A stretch of 43,683 bases of DNA from Candidatus Krumholzibacteriia bacterium (GTDB lineage Bacteria; Krumholzibacteriota; Krumholzibacteriia; JAJRXK01), in assembly GCA_029932915.1 (NCBI GenBank), contig JAOZPE010000024.1, positions 1-43,683 on the forward strand. Direction: 5' to 3'. Numbering within the stretch: the stretch's first letter is position 1; every line of letters begins with the position of its first letter. Of this stretch, positions 7,107-17,800 are shown in pieces. The notes beneath the pieces were generated by a model. The model saw only the letters and a program-made list of their open reading frames with translations. It was not told where the DNA came from and did not search any database. The translations under genes and the position numbers were made by a program.

Positions 7107-10100
7107 CTACTTCAACAGCAGCATCCGTCTGGTGGCCGTGTAGTCCCCGGCCACGATGCGATAGTAGTAGACGCCGGACGCCACCTGATGGCCTCCCTTG
7201 TCCATACCATCCCATGTCACGTGTTGCCGACCCGCCGACATCCATTCGGACAGCAGGGTCTTCACCACGCTGCCTCGTACATCGTACACCGTGATGCTCA
7301 CCTGCTCGTCCCTGGGCAGGTCGAAGGTGATGACGGTGCGAGGATTGAACGGGTTGGGCACGTTCTGCATGAGTGCGTGCTTCACGGGAACCGTCGGCGT
7401 TTCCACACCGGTCACCTGTTCCCTCATCTTGAAGAACTCATCACTGGAGTCATAGCCCAGCAGTCCCTGGCTGTCGAAGATGAACACCCTGAGACGGGCC
7501 TGATCGGTGATGGTGATGGGAGATTGCCACTCGCAACTGTTGCCGTGGACGTCCCTCGCCACCTCGTACCAGTTCTCCCCGCCGTCGATGGTGAAGAACA
7601 CGTCGGCATGATCCACATGCCAGCCCTGGGGAATGGTCCAGCTCACGGTATGCATCGCTCCGGTCTGCCATACCTCGCCACCGTTCGGGGTGACCATATG
7701 CGGATTGATCACCCGAATGGTATCGGCGGCGACGAACCAGGTCGTGTCCCTGATCTCGCCGGTGATCATGACCGGCACCATCTCTCCTTCGGCCAGGATG
7801 CCTTCGATCTGTGATCGGTCGAACTTGAACAACAGATCCGGCACCCCGTTTCCATTGAAGTCATCCGACGAGGAGAACGGCCGTAGCTCGGCGGGAACGA
7901 CACCGTTGAAGCGGACCGTCTCGATCACGACCTCGGACGGGTCGTACTCGGCCGGCAATTCCACCCTGGCCGACATCCACTTCCCGTTGCTGTCGAGGTT
8001 GAGGGTGTTGGGCTCGACGCTGCAGGCGGCTGCATCGATCGTTCCCACGTGGAAGAGTACCGGCACGTTCACGATGGGATCTTCCAGATCGTTGCTGACG
8101 ATGCGAATCGCCCCGTTGTAATCACCCTCGCCCAACGAAGCCGCATCCATGGTCACCTGGACATCCACGCATTCGCCCGGAGGCACGACGCCGGATTCCG
8201 GAGCCACACTCAACCAGGCGGGAACCGCGCTGAACAGGATGGCCATGTTCTCATGGACGTAACTGTCGTTGTACACGACGGTCAGGCCGTCGTCCTTGGT
8301 GGCGTTCTGGATCCCGATGGTGGCGCTGGTCGTCGTCGTACCCAGGGTGTGGTACTGGTACACGATACGCCCGTCGGGATAGAGGATCACCTCGAACTCG
8401 TAGTACGGGGGACTGAACGCCCCGATCCTCCGGATGTCGTACTGAACGATGAGTCTCGTTCCATCGTTGTAGTAGTACACATCGAGGCCCCGCGAAGGAT
8501 CGACCACCATGTCGTCCCAGAACGGCGCCAACAGATTCTCCGGAGCATACGAGTTGGGAAGAGGCTCGTTCGTATAGCGGCTCAAGGTACTGGTGAAGCT
8601 CATCCACCCGTTGCTGCAGACGTAGAACTCATTGAAGCTCTCTCCGTAGAACGGGAAGTTGAACCCGATGGGCAGCGGACCACGGTTTCCGTCGTCCGCG
8701 TATGATCCGAAGATGACCGTGCCCATCGAACTGATGTCCACCCAGTCATAGACTGGGCCATCCGGATCATCGCTGTCCACCCAGCTGTAGCCGAAGGCGT
8801 CGGGACCACCACTCCCCAGGATTCCGGGTCGGGTATCCTCGACCTCCTTGGGCAATTCCTCGATCCCGCTGTACTGCTCGACCGACACGCCCGACTGCTC
8901 GGAGGTGCCCAGGTTGAAGGTGAGATCACTCTCGCCCTCATTGCAGATCTGCAGGGTCTTGACCTTCTGGTCTCCGGGCATCGCCGCGCCTTCGACCAGA
9001 TCCGGCGACCATGCCAACTGCGGCGGCTCCAGGGCCACCCCGGTCAGATCGACGGTGGAGGGCGAATCGTCGGCATTGTGCTCGAAGACCATGGAGGCCT
9101 GGTGCGTGCCCGCCGTCAGCGGCGAGAAACGCACCTGCAGGGTCCGCGATTGCAACGGCTCCACCTCGAAGGAGCTGAGATCGACGCTGAACTCAGGATC
9201 GTCGAAGCTGACGCCGGTGACGATCAGGGTCTGCGTACCCGGATTGCTGACCACCAGCGGCAGGGTCGCGGACTGCGACACGTAGATCGTACCGAAGTCC
9301 AGAGCCGTGGGATCGGCGGCGAAGAGAGGAATGCCGGTGACATCCAGGTGTGCCGGCACGTTGATCTCTCCGTGCATGGGGTCGTTCGTATGGAACTGCA
9401 GAGCTCCATCATAGGCCCCTCCGAACAGACCGCTGGCATCGAAGGTCACCAGAATGGGCAGGCTCTCTCCCGGCGGGATCGTGCCCGATGCGGGATTCGA
9501 ACTCAGCCACTCCGGAGTCGTCCCCAACCGGATCGCCAGGTCATCGTGGACGTAGTCCGCGTTGTAGACCACGGTGAGACCGTCGTCGCGGGCGTCGTTC
9601 TGGATGCCGATGGTGGCCTCGTCCAGACGCGTGCCCTGCATCGAGAGGTACTGGTACACGATGGTCCCGTTCGGATAGAGCAGGATCTCGAAGGTGTACG
9701 GCCCCCCGGAGCCGTAACGAGGTACCGCATCGTACTGGATGACCAGGCGCGAACCGTCGTTCTCGTAGTAGACGTTCGCCCCCTGACTCACGTCCACCTT
9801 CAAGTCGTCCCAGAACACCGCCAGCAGGTTCTCGGGAGCACCCGAGGCCGGAAGCGGATCGTTCGACAGATCGGTCGAAGTGGAGGTGAAACTCACCCAG
9901 CCGTTGCTGCACACCCGGAACTCGGTGAAGGTGTTCCCATAGAACGGGAAACTGAAACCGATCGGGAACGGACCCCAGTTGCGGTCGTCGCCGGTTGTCG
10001 AAGTCACCGGCGTACCGGTGCCGGAGATCTCCACCCAGTCGAAGACAGGACCTCCCGGTTCATCGCTGTCCACCCAGCGATAGCCGAAGACGTCCGGACC

Positions 10101-13100
10101 TCCGCTTCCCAGGATTCCCGGTCGGGTGTCTTCCTCGTCCTTGCCCAGGTCGGGGCTGTCGTAGATCACCGCCTCGTCCAGGGTGAGTTGCGACGAGGTG
10201 GTGAACTCCAGATCGCTCCCGCCCGAGTTGGTGAGCATCACTGTCTGCGTCTCGCTCGTCCCGGTGAACAGGGAGGAGCTCAGGCTGGTCGGATCGACCG
10301 ACGCCACCGGAGGTACCAGGCCCACCCCGGTCAGAGCCACCTCGACCGTCGGATGACTCACGTCGTTGCTCACGATGGACAGAGTGCCGGCGATCGTCCC
10401 CTCGCTGGAGGGAAGGAAGTTCAGGTCGATCAGCAGTTGCTGACTCGGCCCCAGGGTGACCGGCGGAGAGAGGTTGGTCACGAAGTCGGGATTGTCGATG
10501 GACGCGCTGGAGATGACCAGGTCGTCGGTCCCGATGTTCATGATCGTCAATCCGCGCAAGGTCGGGTATCCGATGAAGTTCTCCCCGAAATCGATCAGGG
10601 TGTCGGAAACCTCGATCTGCGGTGCGCCGGTGACGTGCATCGTCACCGGAATGGGCATGGTCGGCACCGCCGGATCGTTGCTGTTGACGACGATATCCGC
10701 CTCGTAGGTGCCTCCGAACAGACCCGAGGCATCGAAGTAGGCCGCGACCGTCTCCGATCCTCCCGGCGGAATCGTTCCCGCGGCCGGGGACACCGTCAGC
10801 CACTCGGGGAAGGCGGCGATGCGCACCGCCAGCCCGTCATGTACGTAGTCGGTGTTGTAGGCCACGGTGAGACCATCGTCCCGCGCGTCGTTCTGGATGC
10901 CGATGGTGGCCTCGTCCAGGCGCGTGCCCTGCATCGAGAGGTACTGGTACACGATCGTCCCGTTCGGATAGAGCAGGATCTCGAAGGTGTACGGCCCCCC
11001 GGAGCCGTAACGAGGCACCGCGTCGTACTGGATGACCAGACGCGAACCGTCGTTCTCGTAGAAGACGTTGGCGCCCGCGCTGACATCCACCTTCAGGTCG
11101 TCCCAGAACGGAGCCAGGAGATTCTCCGGTGCTCCGGTCGCGGGAAGAGGATCGTTGGAGTAGTCGGTCGAGGTGGAGGTGAAACTCACCCAGCCGTTGC
11201 TGCACACCCGGAACTCGGTGAAGGCGTTCCCGTAGAACGGGAACTCGAAACCGATGGGGAACGGGCCCCAGTTGTGGTCGTCGCCGGTGATCGTCGTCAC
11301 CGGCGTCCCGGTACCGGAGATCTCCACCCAGTTGAAGAGAGGTCCTCCGGCCTCATCGCTGTCGATCCAGCGATAGCCGTAGTTGTCCGGACCGCCCTGT
11401 CCGTCGATGACCGGCGTCCCCGTCCGCGTGTCGATCTCCTCCTTGCCCAGTTCGACCGACTCGTGGACGGTCACGTCGGCGTGGAAATCGACGCTCAGGG
11501 TATACTCGAAATCGCTTCCGCCGGTGTTGCCCAGCTCGAGCGATTGGGTCTCGTTCTCACCGGTATAGAGGTCCGAGACCAGCGAGTTCGGGGTCACCGA
11601 GAACTCCGGCGGTTCCAGGCCGGTTCCGCTGAGCGGAACGCTGATCACCGGATCACCCGGGTCGTCCGAAGCGATCTCCAGACTGGTCGAGTAGAACTGG
11701 GCCATGGCCGGAGTGAAGGTCACCGTCACCACACGCGTCTCTCTCGGGTGCAGAACGAAGGACTCGTTGAGGACGGAGAATGCGGCATCCCCCACGGTGA
11801 GCGACGAAATCGTCAGATCGTCGGTTCCGATATTGCTCACGGTGAAATCAGCAGTGGCGGAGGCTCCAAGGAAGAGTTCCCCGTAGTCGTGCGATTCGGG
11901 GTTCACCGCGATGTCCGGCGCTCCGGTCACCGAAAGCTGGACGGGTACCTGGAACTCCGGCTCGTCGGGATCATTGCTCAGGATGCGGATGATCCCGTCG
12001 TAGTCGCCGCCCATCAGGCCGGTGGCGTCGAAGTCGACGTTGAGAACTGCGGTTCCCGGCGCCCAGACCGTTCCCCGGTCGGGACTCACGGTCACCCACT
12101 GAGGAACCGCCTGCACCTCGACGGCCAGACCGTTCTGCACGTAGGCCGTGTTGAAGGCCACATGCAGCCCGTCGGTTCCGGTGCCGTTCTGCCAGCCGAT
12201 GGTGGCTTCGTTCACCGGATCAGCCATGTCGAGATACTGGAAGCGGAAGCTGCCGTCGGGATAGAGCATGGCCTGGAAGGTATAGGGACCTCCCGATCCG
12301 TAGTGCAGGACACCGTCCCACTGCACGATGAGCCGTGATCCGTCGTAGTAGTAGTAGACCGTCCCGGAAGCCACCGTCAGATCGTCCCAGAACGGAGCGA
12401 TCATGTGGGGTGGAGCCCCTGGGGTGGGCAGCGGCTGGTTCTGATACGAAGCCTGATTGCTCGAGAGGCTGATGTAGCCGTTCGAGCAGACGTAGAATTG
12501 GCTGAACGATCCCTCATAGAAGGGGAAGTCGAAACCAATGTCGATGGGTCCGACCGACTCGTCGTCGCCGGTGGTCAACGCGACCGATCCGACGGCGGAG
12601 ATGTCCACCCAGTCGAAGGCCGGTCCGAAGGCATCGTTGCTGTCCACCCATCGATAGCCGTAGCCGTCGGGGCCTCCGCTATCGGTGACGACCTCGTCGC
12701 CGCTGCGGGTGTCCGGCCAGCCCTTGCCCACCTCGGTGAAGCTGTGGATGGTCGGAGGAATCCCGATCAGGGCCGGCGTCGGCACGTCGAAGTCCAGTGT
12801 CCCTTCACCCACGTTGTGGATGGTCAGGGTCTGCGTCGAGGTCTCACCGGTCATCAGGGCCTCGGCCAGGGTGGCCGGAGTAACGTCGATGTCCGGCGCA
12901 CCGAGGGTGGTGGCCATGGCCACGTTCGAAACGGCGGAGGCATTTCCGAACTCGTCGAGGACCTTCACCGCGAAGTAGTATGCGGTATTGAAATCGAGAC
13001 CCTGCACCCGCATCTGCTCGGGTGTCCCGGGCATTCCAGGATGAGGTACGCCGGGCGCAAGCGTCGCTCCCTCCCAATTGAACTCATCGATGGGAGAGGT

Positions 13101-14516
13101 CGAATACCGCATCTCGTAACGGCTGGCCTGTCCGGTGTGACCGTCGTCGCCGGTGGCGGTCCACTCCAGATCGACCCAGTTCGAACCCGTCTGCGCCGCC
13201 ACCAGATCACTCACCGGATCGGGCGGGATGCTGTCGGGCTCGGCGATCGGCCAGAATGCGTTCAACCGTCCCCCGGTCAGGACCACTCCGTCGAGCGAGG
13301 CCACCGGATCGACCGCATCGAGAACGAGCGCCTTCGCGTCCAGGGCGGAGATGCCGGGGAAGCGGCCGAAGACCAACCCCAGCACGCCGGAGACGTGAGG
13401 CGTCGCCATCGAGGTCCCGCTGTGCGTGCCGTAGGCATTGCCGGGCAGGGTGCTCAGGATGTCCACTCCCGGAGCGGCGAGATCGACCGAGGTCGGACCG
13501 TAGCAGGAAAAGCTGGCCAGCTCATCGTTGTGATCGGTGGCCGCGACCGAGACGATGTTGTCCAGGTCGTAGGACGAGGGATAGTGCGGGTTGACATCGT
13601 TGTTCGAGCTGGAGTTGCCCGCCGCGGCAACGAAGAGCACGCCCGCCGCCCCCGCGTCGGCGATCGCCTGCCGCATCGCTTCGGAGTATCCACCGCCACC
13701 CCAACTGTTGCTGGTGAGGCGGACACCCATCATCGTGGCGTATTCGATACAGTCGATGGCGTCGGAGGTCGAACCTGATCCGCTGGCGCTGAGGAACTTC
13801 AACGCCATGATCTTGACCGTATGGTTGACGCCGGTGACCCCGATCCCGTTGTTTCCGATCGCACCGATGGTACCCGAGGTGTGGGTACCATGGCCGTTGT
13901 CGTCCATCGGATCGTTGTCATCGTTGATGAAGTCCCAGCCATGGATGTCATCGACGAAACCGTTGCCGTCGTCATCGATGCCGTTGCCGGGAATCTCGCC
14001 CGGATTGGTCCAGATATTGGCGGCGAGATCGGGATGGAGATAATCCACACCGGTGTCGATCACTCCGATCACCACATCCTCGCTCCCGGTGAACACATCC
14101 CATGCGTTCACCGCACTGATGTCGGCTCCCGGAGTTCCACCGGTCTGACCGGTGTTCTGCATCGCCCAGAGCTGATCGAACATCGGATCGTTGGGAACAT
14201 CATCGGCGGTGAGAACGTAGTCGGGCTCGATGAACTCGATCTTCGGGTTGCCGTGATAGCGCTGCACGGCGTCCTCCACGGATACTCCGGAGATCTCTTC
14301 CAGGTCCGACTTGATTCTCTTGAAGTGTTTCAGGTGTTTCGCACCCAGGTCTCTCAGGATGAGATCCTTGTCATGCTGTGACGCATTCGCCTTGAACTTG
14401 ATGATGACCCGATCGGGAACGTGTCCATTCGCCGGCGGGTCGGCCCATGCCGCCACTGCGGGCAACAGCAGGAGCAGGACCAGGACCAAGGCAAGGTACC
14501 TGTGTCTTGGATTCAT
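7107..14516 (-). CDS. giant secreted subtilisin-like (S8) protease with four repeated beta modules and sorting tail
   Basis: The protein has 2,469 residues. Order: signal peptide (1-25); inhibitor I9-type propeptide (about 30-102, VPDRVIIKFK...IEFIEPDYV); S8 catalytic domain (about 130-410) with D154 (IDTGVD), H209 (NGHGTHTSG), oxyanion N301 (AAAGN) and S369 (GTSMATPHVSG), all present; fibronectin III (about 435-537); four modules of about 431 residues, each with a nidogen-like part (GYRWVDSD, FPFYG, CSNGW, PFWDD, LLYPNG) and Ig-like ASH/HYDIN parts (SNDP, NIGTDDL); FlgD-like sorting tail (about 2385-2469) ending LLLK. It probably degrades protein outside the cell or at the surface; the target is unknown. 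Start: GGAGGT lies 8 nt upstream. Most S8 proteases are 350-1,200 residues, so the size is unusual. Confidence 0.93.
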   Translation of the reverse strand: MNPRHRYLALVLVLLLLLPAVAAWADPPANGHVPDRVIIKFKANASQHDKDLILRDLGAKHLKHFKRIKSDLEEISGVSVEDAVQRYHGNPKIEFIEPDYVLTADDVPNDPMFDQLWAMQNTGQTGGTPGADISAVNAWDVFTGSEDVVIGVIDTGVDYLHPDLAANIWTNPGEIPGNGIDDDGNGFVDDIHGWDFINDDNDPMDDNGHGTHTSGTIGAIGNNGIGVTGVNHTVKIMALKFLSASGSGSTSDAIDCIEYATMMGVRLTSNSWGGGGYSEAMRQAIADAGAAGVLFVAAAGNSSSNNDVNPHYPSSYDLDNIVSVAATDHNDELASFSCYGPTSVDLAAPGVDILSTLPGNAYGTHSGTSMATPHVSGVLGLVFGRFPGISALDAKALVLDAVDPVASLDGVVLTGGRLNAFWPIAEPDSIPPDPVSDLVAAQTGSNWVDLEWTATGDDGHTGQASRYEMRYSTSPIDEFNWEGATLAPGVPHPGMPGTPEQMRVQGLDFNTAYYFAVKVLDEFGNASAVSNVAMATTLGAPDIDVTPATLAEALMTGETSTQTLTIHNVGEGTLDFDVPTPALIGIPPTIHSFTEVGKGWPDTRSGDEVVTDSGGPDGYGYRWVDSNDAFGPAFDWVDISAVGSVALTTGDDESVGPIDIGFDFPFYEGSFSQFYVCSNGYISLSSNQASYQNQPLPTPGAPPHMIAPFWDDLTVASGTVYYYYDGSRLIVQWDGVLHYGSGGPYTFQAMLYPDGSFRFQYLDMADPVNEATIGWQNGTGTDGLHVAFNTAYVQNGLAVEVQAVPQWVTVSPDRGTVWAPGTAVLNVDFDATGLMGGDYDGIIRILSNDPDEPEFQVPVQLSVTGAPDIAVNPESHDYGELFLGASATADFTVSNIGTDDLTISSLTVGDAAFSVLNESFVLHPRETRVVTVTFTPAMAQFYSTSLEIASDDPGDPVISVPLSGTGLEPPEFSVTPNSLVSDLYTGENETQSLELGNTGGSDFEYTLSVDFHADVTVHESVELGKEEIDTRTGTPVIDGQGGPDNYGYRWIDSDEAGGPLFNWVEISGTGTPVTTITGDDHNWGPFPIGFEFPFYGNAFTEFRVCSNGWVSFTSTSTDYSNDPLPATGAPENLLAPFWDDLKVDVSAGANVFYENDGSRLVIQYDAVPRYGSGGPYTFEILLYPNGTIVYQYLSMQGTRLDEATIGIQNDARDDGLTVAYNTDYVHDGLAVRIAAFPEWLTVSPAAGTIPPGGSETVAAYFDASGLFGGTYEADIVVNSNDPAVPTMPIPVTMHVTGAPQIEVSDTLIDFGENFIGYPTLRGLTIMNIGTDDLVISSASIDNPDFVTNLSPPVTLGPSQQLLIDLNFLPSSEGTIAGTLSIVSNDVSHPTVEVALTGVGLVPPVASVDPTSLSSSLFTGTSETQTVMLTNSGGSDLEFTTSSQLTLDEAVIYDSPDLGKDEEDTRPGILGSGGPDVFGYRWVDSDEPGGPVFDWVEISGTGTPVTSTTGDDRNWGPFPIGFSFPFYGNTFTEFRVCSNGWVSFTSTSTDLSNDPLPASGAPENLLAVFWDDLKVDVSQGANVYYENDGSRLVIQYDAVPRYGSGGPYTFEILLYPNGTIVYQYLSMQGTRLDEATIGIQNDARDDGLTVVYNADYVHDDLAIRLGTTPEWLSSNPASGTIPPGESLPILVTFDASGLFGGAYDGALQFHTNDPMHGEINVPAHLDVTGIPLFAADPTALDFGTIYVSQSATLPLVVSNPGTQTLIVTGVSFDDPEFSVDLSSFEVEPLQSRTLQVRFSPLTAGTHQASMVFEHNADDSPSTVDLTGVALEPPQLAWSPDLVEGAAMPGDQKVKTLQICNEGESDLTFNLGTSEQSGVSVEQYSGIEELPKEVEDTRPGILGSGGPDAFGYSWVDSDDPDGPVYDWVDISSMGTVIFGSYADDGNRGPLPIGFNFPFYGESFNEFYVCSNGWMSFTSTLSRYTNEPLPNSYAPENLLAPFWDDMVVDPSRGLDVYYYNDGTRLIVQYDIRRIGAFSPPYYEFEVILYPDGRIVYQYHTLGTTTTSATIGIQNATKDDGLTVVYNDSYVHENMAILFSAVPAWLSVAPESGVVPPGECVDVQVTMDAASLGEGDYNGAIRIVSNDLEDPIVNVPVLFHVGTIDAAACSVEPNTLNLDSNGKWMSARVELPAEYDPSEVVIETVRFNGVVPAELRPFSSSDDFNGNGVPDLLFKFDRSQIEGILAEGEMVPVMITGEIRDTTWFVAADTIRVINPHMVTPNGGEVWQTGAMHTVSWTIPQGWHVDHADVFFTIDGGENWYEVARDVHGNSCEWQSPITITDQARLRVFIFDSQGLLGYDSSDEFFKMREQVTGVETPTVPVKHALMQNVPNPFNPRTVITFDLPRDEQVSITVYDVRGSVVKTLLSEWMSAGRQHVTWDGMDKGGHQVASGVYYYRIVAGDYTATRRMLLLK
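8200..12850 (-). repeat. four tandem module repeats inside the protease gene (about 1.29 kb period)
   Basis: The anchor GGPD-x-x-GY-x-W begins near 12677, 11396, 10105 and 8808, a spacing of 1,281-1,297 bp. The second and third modules are nearly identical in DNA over long stretches: for example the segment starting tggatgccgatggtggcctc at 9601 recurs at 10894, exactly 1,293 bp (431 codons) away. The first and fourth modules have diverged more. Confidence 0.85.
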
Positions 14517-14871
14517 GCGCGTCTACCTCCAGAGATGCGAGAGGAACAGAGGTAGCCGGTTGCCGGCCCTTACCCTCGGCGAGGGAGGTCGGTCAGCATT
14601 CCGCCGATGGCGCGCAGCCAAAGCGCCCGGTGCCTGAATGGGCACCGGGTGGATCCATCAACTGAGTATTCCGTCTGTACTCAGGGATCGTTGGGGATCG
14701 GGCGAAGAATCATCACACGGGAACCGAAGTGTTCCGTCGTGCCGCCGTGGATGGATCTTTCGGTTCGTACGCGTCATCAGAGGGACCTGACACGAAATGA
14801 CTGGTGACAAACCGGCTCACTACCAGAAGACCACATTCCGTGTGTCTTGTCCAGGGTCCCCCACTGTTTTC
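14517..14871 (-). promoter_or_regulatory. hairpin-rich leader of the protease gene
   Basis: This 355-bp gap has no gene. On the minus strand it holds an ATCACACG-complement element (14711-14718) shared with the upstream regions of the two neighbouring giant genes, a 7-bp hairpin (14662-14668/14678-14684), the terminator-like hairpin at 14626-14649, and near the ATG a set of competing stems: CCCTC-GGC-GAGGG (14573-14585), GCCGG-TTG-CCGGC (14555-14567) and CTACCTC/GAGGTAG (14549-14555 with 14523-14529) that would bury the ribosome binding site. It does not match a riboswitch class I know. Confidence 0.45.
14626..14649 (-). terminator. hairpin, terminator or attenuator
   Basis: CCCGGTGCC (14626-14634) pairs with GGCACCGGG (14641-14649) across a 6-nt loop and is followed on the minus strand by CGCTTTGG. 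It is 223 bp past the stop at 14872 and 110 bp before the protease ATG, so it could end the upstream transcript or attenuate the downstream one. Confidence 0.5.
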
Positions 14872-17800
14872 TCACCTCACCAGGCCGAGCTTGCGCACTT
14901 TCGCCTGTCCTTTCGCCCTCACTTGCACCAGGTAGACACCAGAGGCCACCTCTCTTCCACGATCATCCGTTCCATTCCACACCACCTCGTGGCGGCCCGC
15001 TCCCATCTCTTCATGGACCAGGACGGTCACCCGCCGCCCGGAGGCACTGTAGATCACCACATCCACCGGCCCACCCTGCGGCAGCGAGAAGGCGATGGTG
15101 GTGCGGGGATTGAAGGGATTCGGCACGGCCGCCTCCAGCACGAGCTCGCTCACGACCGCCTGTGGGGTCTCCGGGACATCGGTGAGCACGCATCCCAGAT
15201 CGAAGGCTCCCACCTGCGATCCACAGGGACTGTGCTGGGCCAGGCACGGTGAGTTGCTGGCCAGGTTGTAGTCGCCGCCGTAGCGGTCACAGAAGGAGGG
15301 GTTGGCCGAGAAGTTGTCACTGCCACTCAGCAGACCGTCCAGATCGTTCACCCAGTCGCCGCCGGCATTGCCGTAGACATCGGAGCACGAGATGTGGACG
15401 ACACCGGTACCGTCGCCGGTCACCGCCGAGCCACTCGAGGCGAACACGAGGATCGAGCGCGTCCAATCGATTTCCGCACTGGAGGCCAGATAGGCCGCCG
15501 CGCCGCTCGGCGAGGAGTTCCCGCTGAAGGTGCAGGCGGTGAAAACGGGGTGTGATGCGTCCCGTCCATAGACCGCCCCCCCGGTAGCCCCCGTGTTTCC
15601 CACGAAAACACAGTCGTCGAAGGTCGGAGCGCTCTCACTGTAGCGGTTGTGCACTGCCCCACCCCAGTGGTCCGAACTGTTGTTCTCGAAACGGCAGTCG
15701 GTGAGACTGGAAGTGGAACTCTGGTTGTACAGGGCGCCACCGCCCCAATAGGCGCTGTTGCCCTTGAAGACGCAGCCGACGATCTGCGGAGCGCTGGCAT
15801 TCGCGTAGATCGCGCCGCCGGCATCGCTGACCTCGTTGTCCTCGAAGACGCAGTCCTCGATCAGCGGTGCCGCCCCGTTGGCCAGGATGATTGCGCCACC
15901 GTCGCCGCCGCCGTTCCACTGGAAGATCACTCCTCGAATGGTGGGACTGGAGCTGTCGATCCGCATGCCACCGCCATAGGTACCCCAGGCATTGCGGATG
16001 GTCACGTTCTCCAGGACCGAGTTCGCTGTCTCGCCATGGATGAAATAGAAGGCCTTGTGCGCGTCGCTGGAGCTGGCCTTGCAGTCGATGATGCAGTCCG
16101 AGGCGTTCCCGCTCTGGGAGCGGACGGTGATCTCCTTGCTCTTGAAGTCGAGATCGCGATTGCCGTCTCCGGTGTACGACCCGTCAGCGAGCACGACGCT
16201 TTCCCCATCCACCGCTGCGTCGATCGCCTCCTGGATGGTGGCGAAATCTCCGCTTCCATCTGCCCGAACCAGCCACGAGCCGGTGCAGGCTACGCCCAGC
16301 GCACCCACCTGGCCGCATTCGACATTGTTCACCGCTGCGCAGGGAGAGTCTCCCCGCAGGGTCAGGTTTCCATTGGCACGATCGCAGAACAGAGGATCGG
16401 CGCTGAAGTTCCCGTCGACTCCGAGCTGATCGGAGATGAACGTGGTCCAGTCGCCCAGGGCATTCCCGTGGATGTCACTGCAGCTGAAGACGGGATTGCA
16501 GTCATCCGCGTAGCGGTCGACGGCCGCTCCGTTGCGTCCGGCAGAGAGAATACATGACGCGAAGGTCGGCGAAGCGTTGGACCTCATGTACACACCCGCC
16601 CCATGCGCCGACGCGTTGTCGTACATGGTGCAGTTGGTGAAATCGGAATGTGCATTCCCGTAACATTGGACTGCTCCGCCGTAGTCGGCCGAGTTGGACC
16701 AGAACACACAATTGGTGACCGGACCGTAGGCATAGACGAAGTCCACGCCGCCGCCGTTGGCCGCTTCGTTGCCCTGGAAGGTACAACCATCGAGTTCGGG
16801 GAAGCTGTTCACCACGAAGAGCGCTCCGCCTCCACGATTCGTGGCCAGATTCCCGATGAACTTGCAGCCGTGGATCTTCGGCGAGGACCAATCGTAGGCG
16901 TAGATTCCGCCGGCGTCGTCGTAGCCGGCGTTGTTCTCGAAAATACAATCCTGGACGACGGGAGAGGCGTGATCGGTGCAGTACAGACCACCGCCGTCCC
17001 CCGTGGCGTTGTTGTCGGCGATGTACAGGTTCAGCAGGGTGGGCGAGGCGGCCTCGCAGTAGATGCCGGCTCCGCTCGAGGCCAGACCGCTGAAGACCCC
17101 GATTCCCTGAACGGTGGTCTCCGGCGTTTCCCCGTTGACGAAGCGGAAGAGTTGATGGGTCTCCTGGCCGTCGATACGGCAGGCCAAGGGATCGCCGCTG
17201 GCCGAACGGATGACGATTCTCAGGCCCTGGGTGTCGATCTCGTAGTTGCCGGTACCGGTATAGGTTCCGTCGGCCAGCTCCACGATGTCCCCGTCGACGC
17301 AGTCGTCGATCGCGGACTGGATGGTCGGATAGGCTCCGGTCCCGTCGGCCTTGACCGAACGGATGGTGCCGCCCATCGGACCGCACTGGGCGCCGTAGAC
17401 CCCGATCTGGCCACAGCTCTCGTTCACCTCGGACGCACACGGTGAATTCGAGGCCAGTGTGTAGTCGTCATTGGAGAAGTCACAGAACAGGGGGTCCGAG
17501 CTGATGTTGCCGCTGGTTCCCAACAACAGTTCGATCCCGTTGACCCAGTCGCCTCCCCCATTGCCCCAGATGTCGGTACAACTGAAAGAGGGATGGGGTT
17601 CTCCCAGATTCGTGTCTCCGTAATAGGCTCCGGTGCTCCCGTAGTTGCTGGCGATGAGGCTGCGGCGGAACTGGGGAGCGCTGTTCCTGGACAGGTAGAC
17701 GGCTTCGCCCAGGTCGGCGGAGTTCTTGGTGAAGGTGCAGCCGTCGATCATCGCGTGATAGAGATCGTTGTCCGTGGAGAAGGCGATCGCCCCTCCCACG

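Noticed and set aside
9078-12338. Long plus-strand frame of 1,086 codons opposite the protease gene
   Set aside because: It is antisense to the repeated modules, has no ribosome binding site or recognisable domain, and its His/Arg/Val/Gly-rich composition is typical of a shadow frame in high-GC DNA.
14517-14640. Cyclic-di-GMP or cobalamin riboswitch
   Set aside because: The hairpin-rich leader lacks the conserved core sequences of these classes; only generic competing stems are visible.
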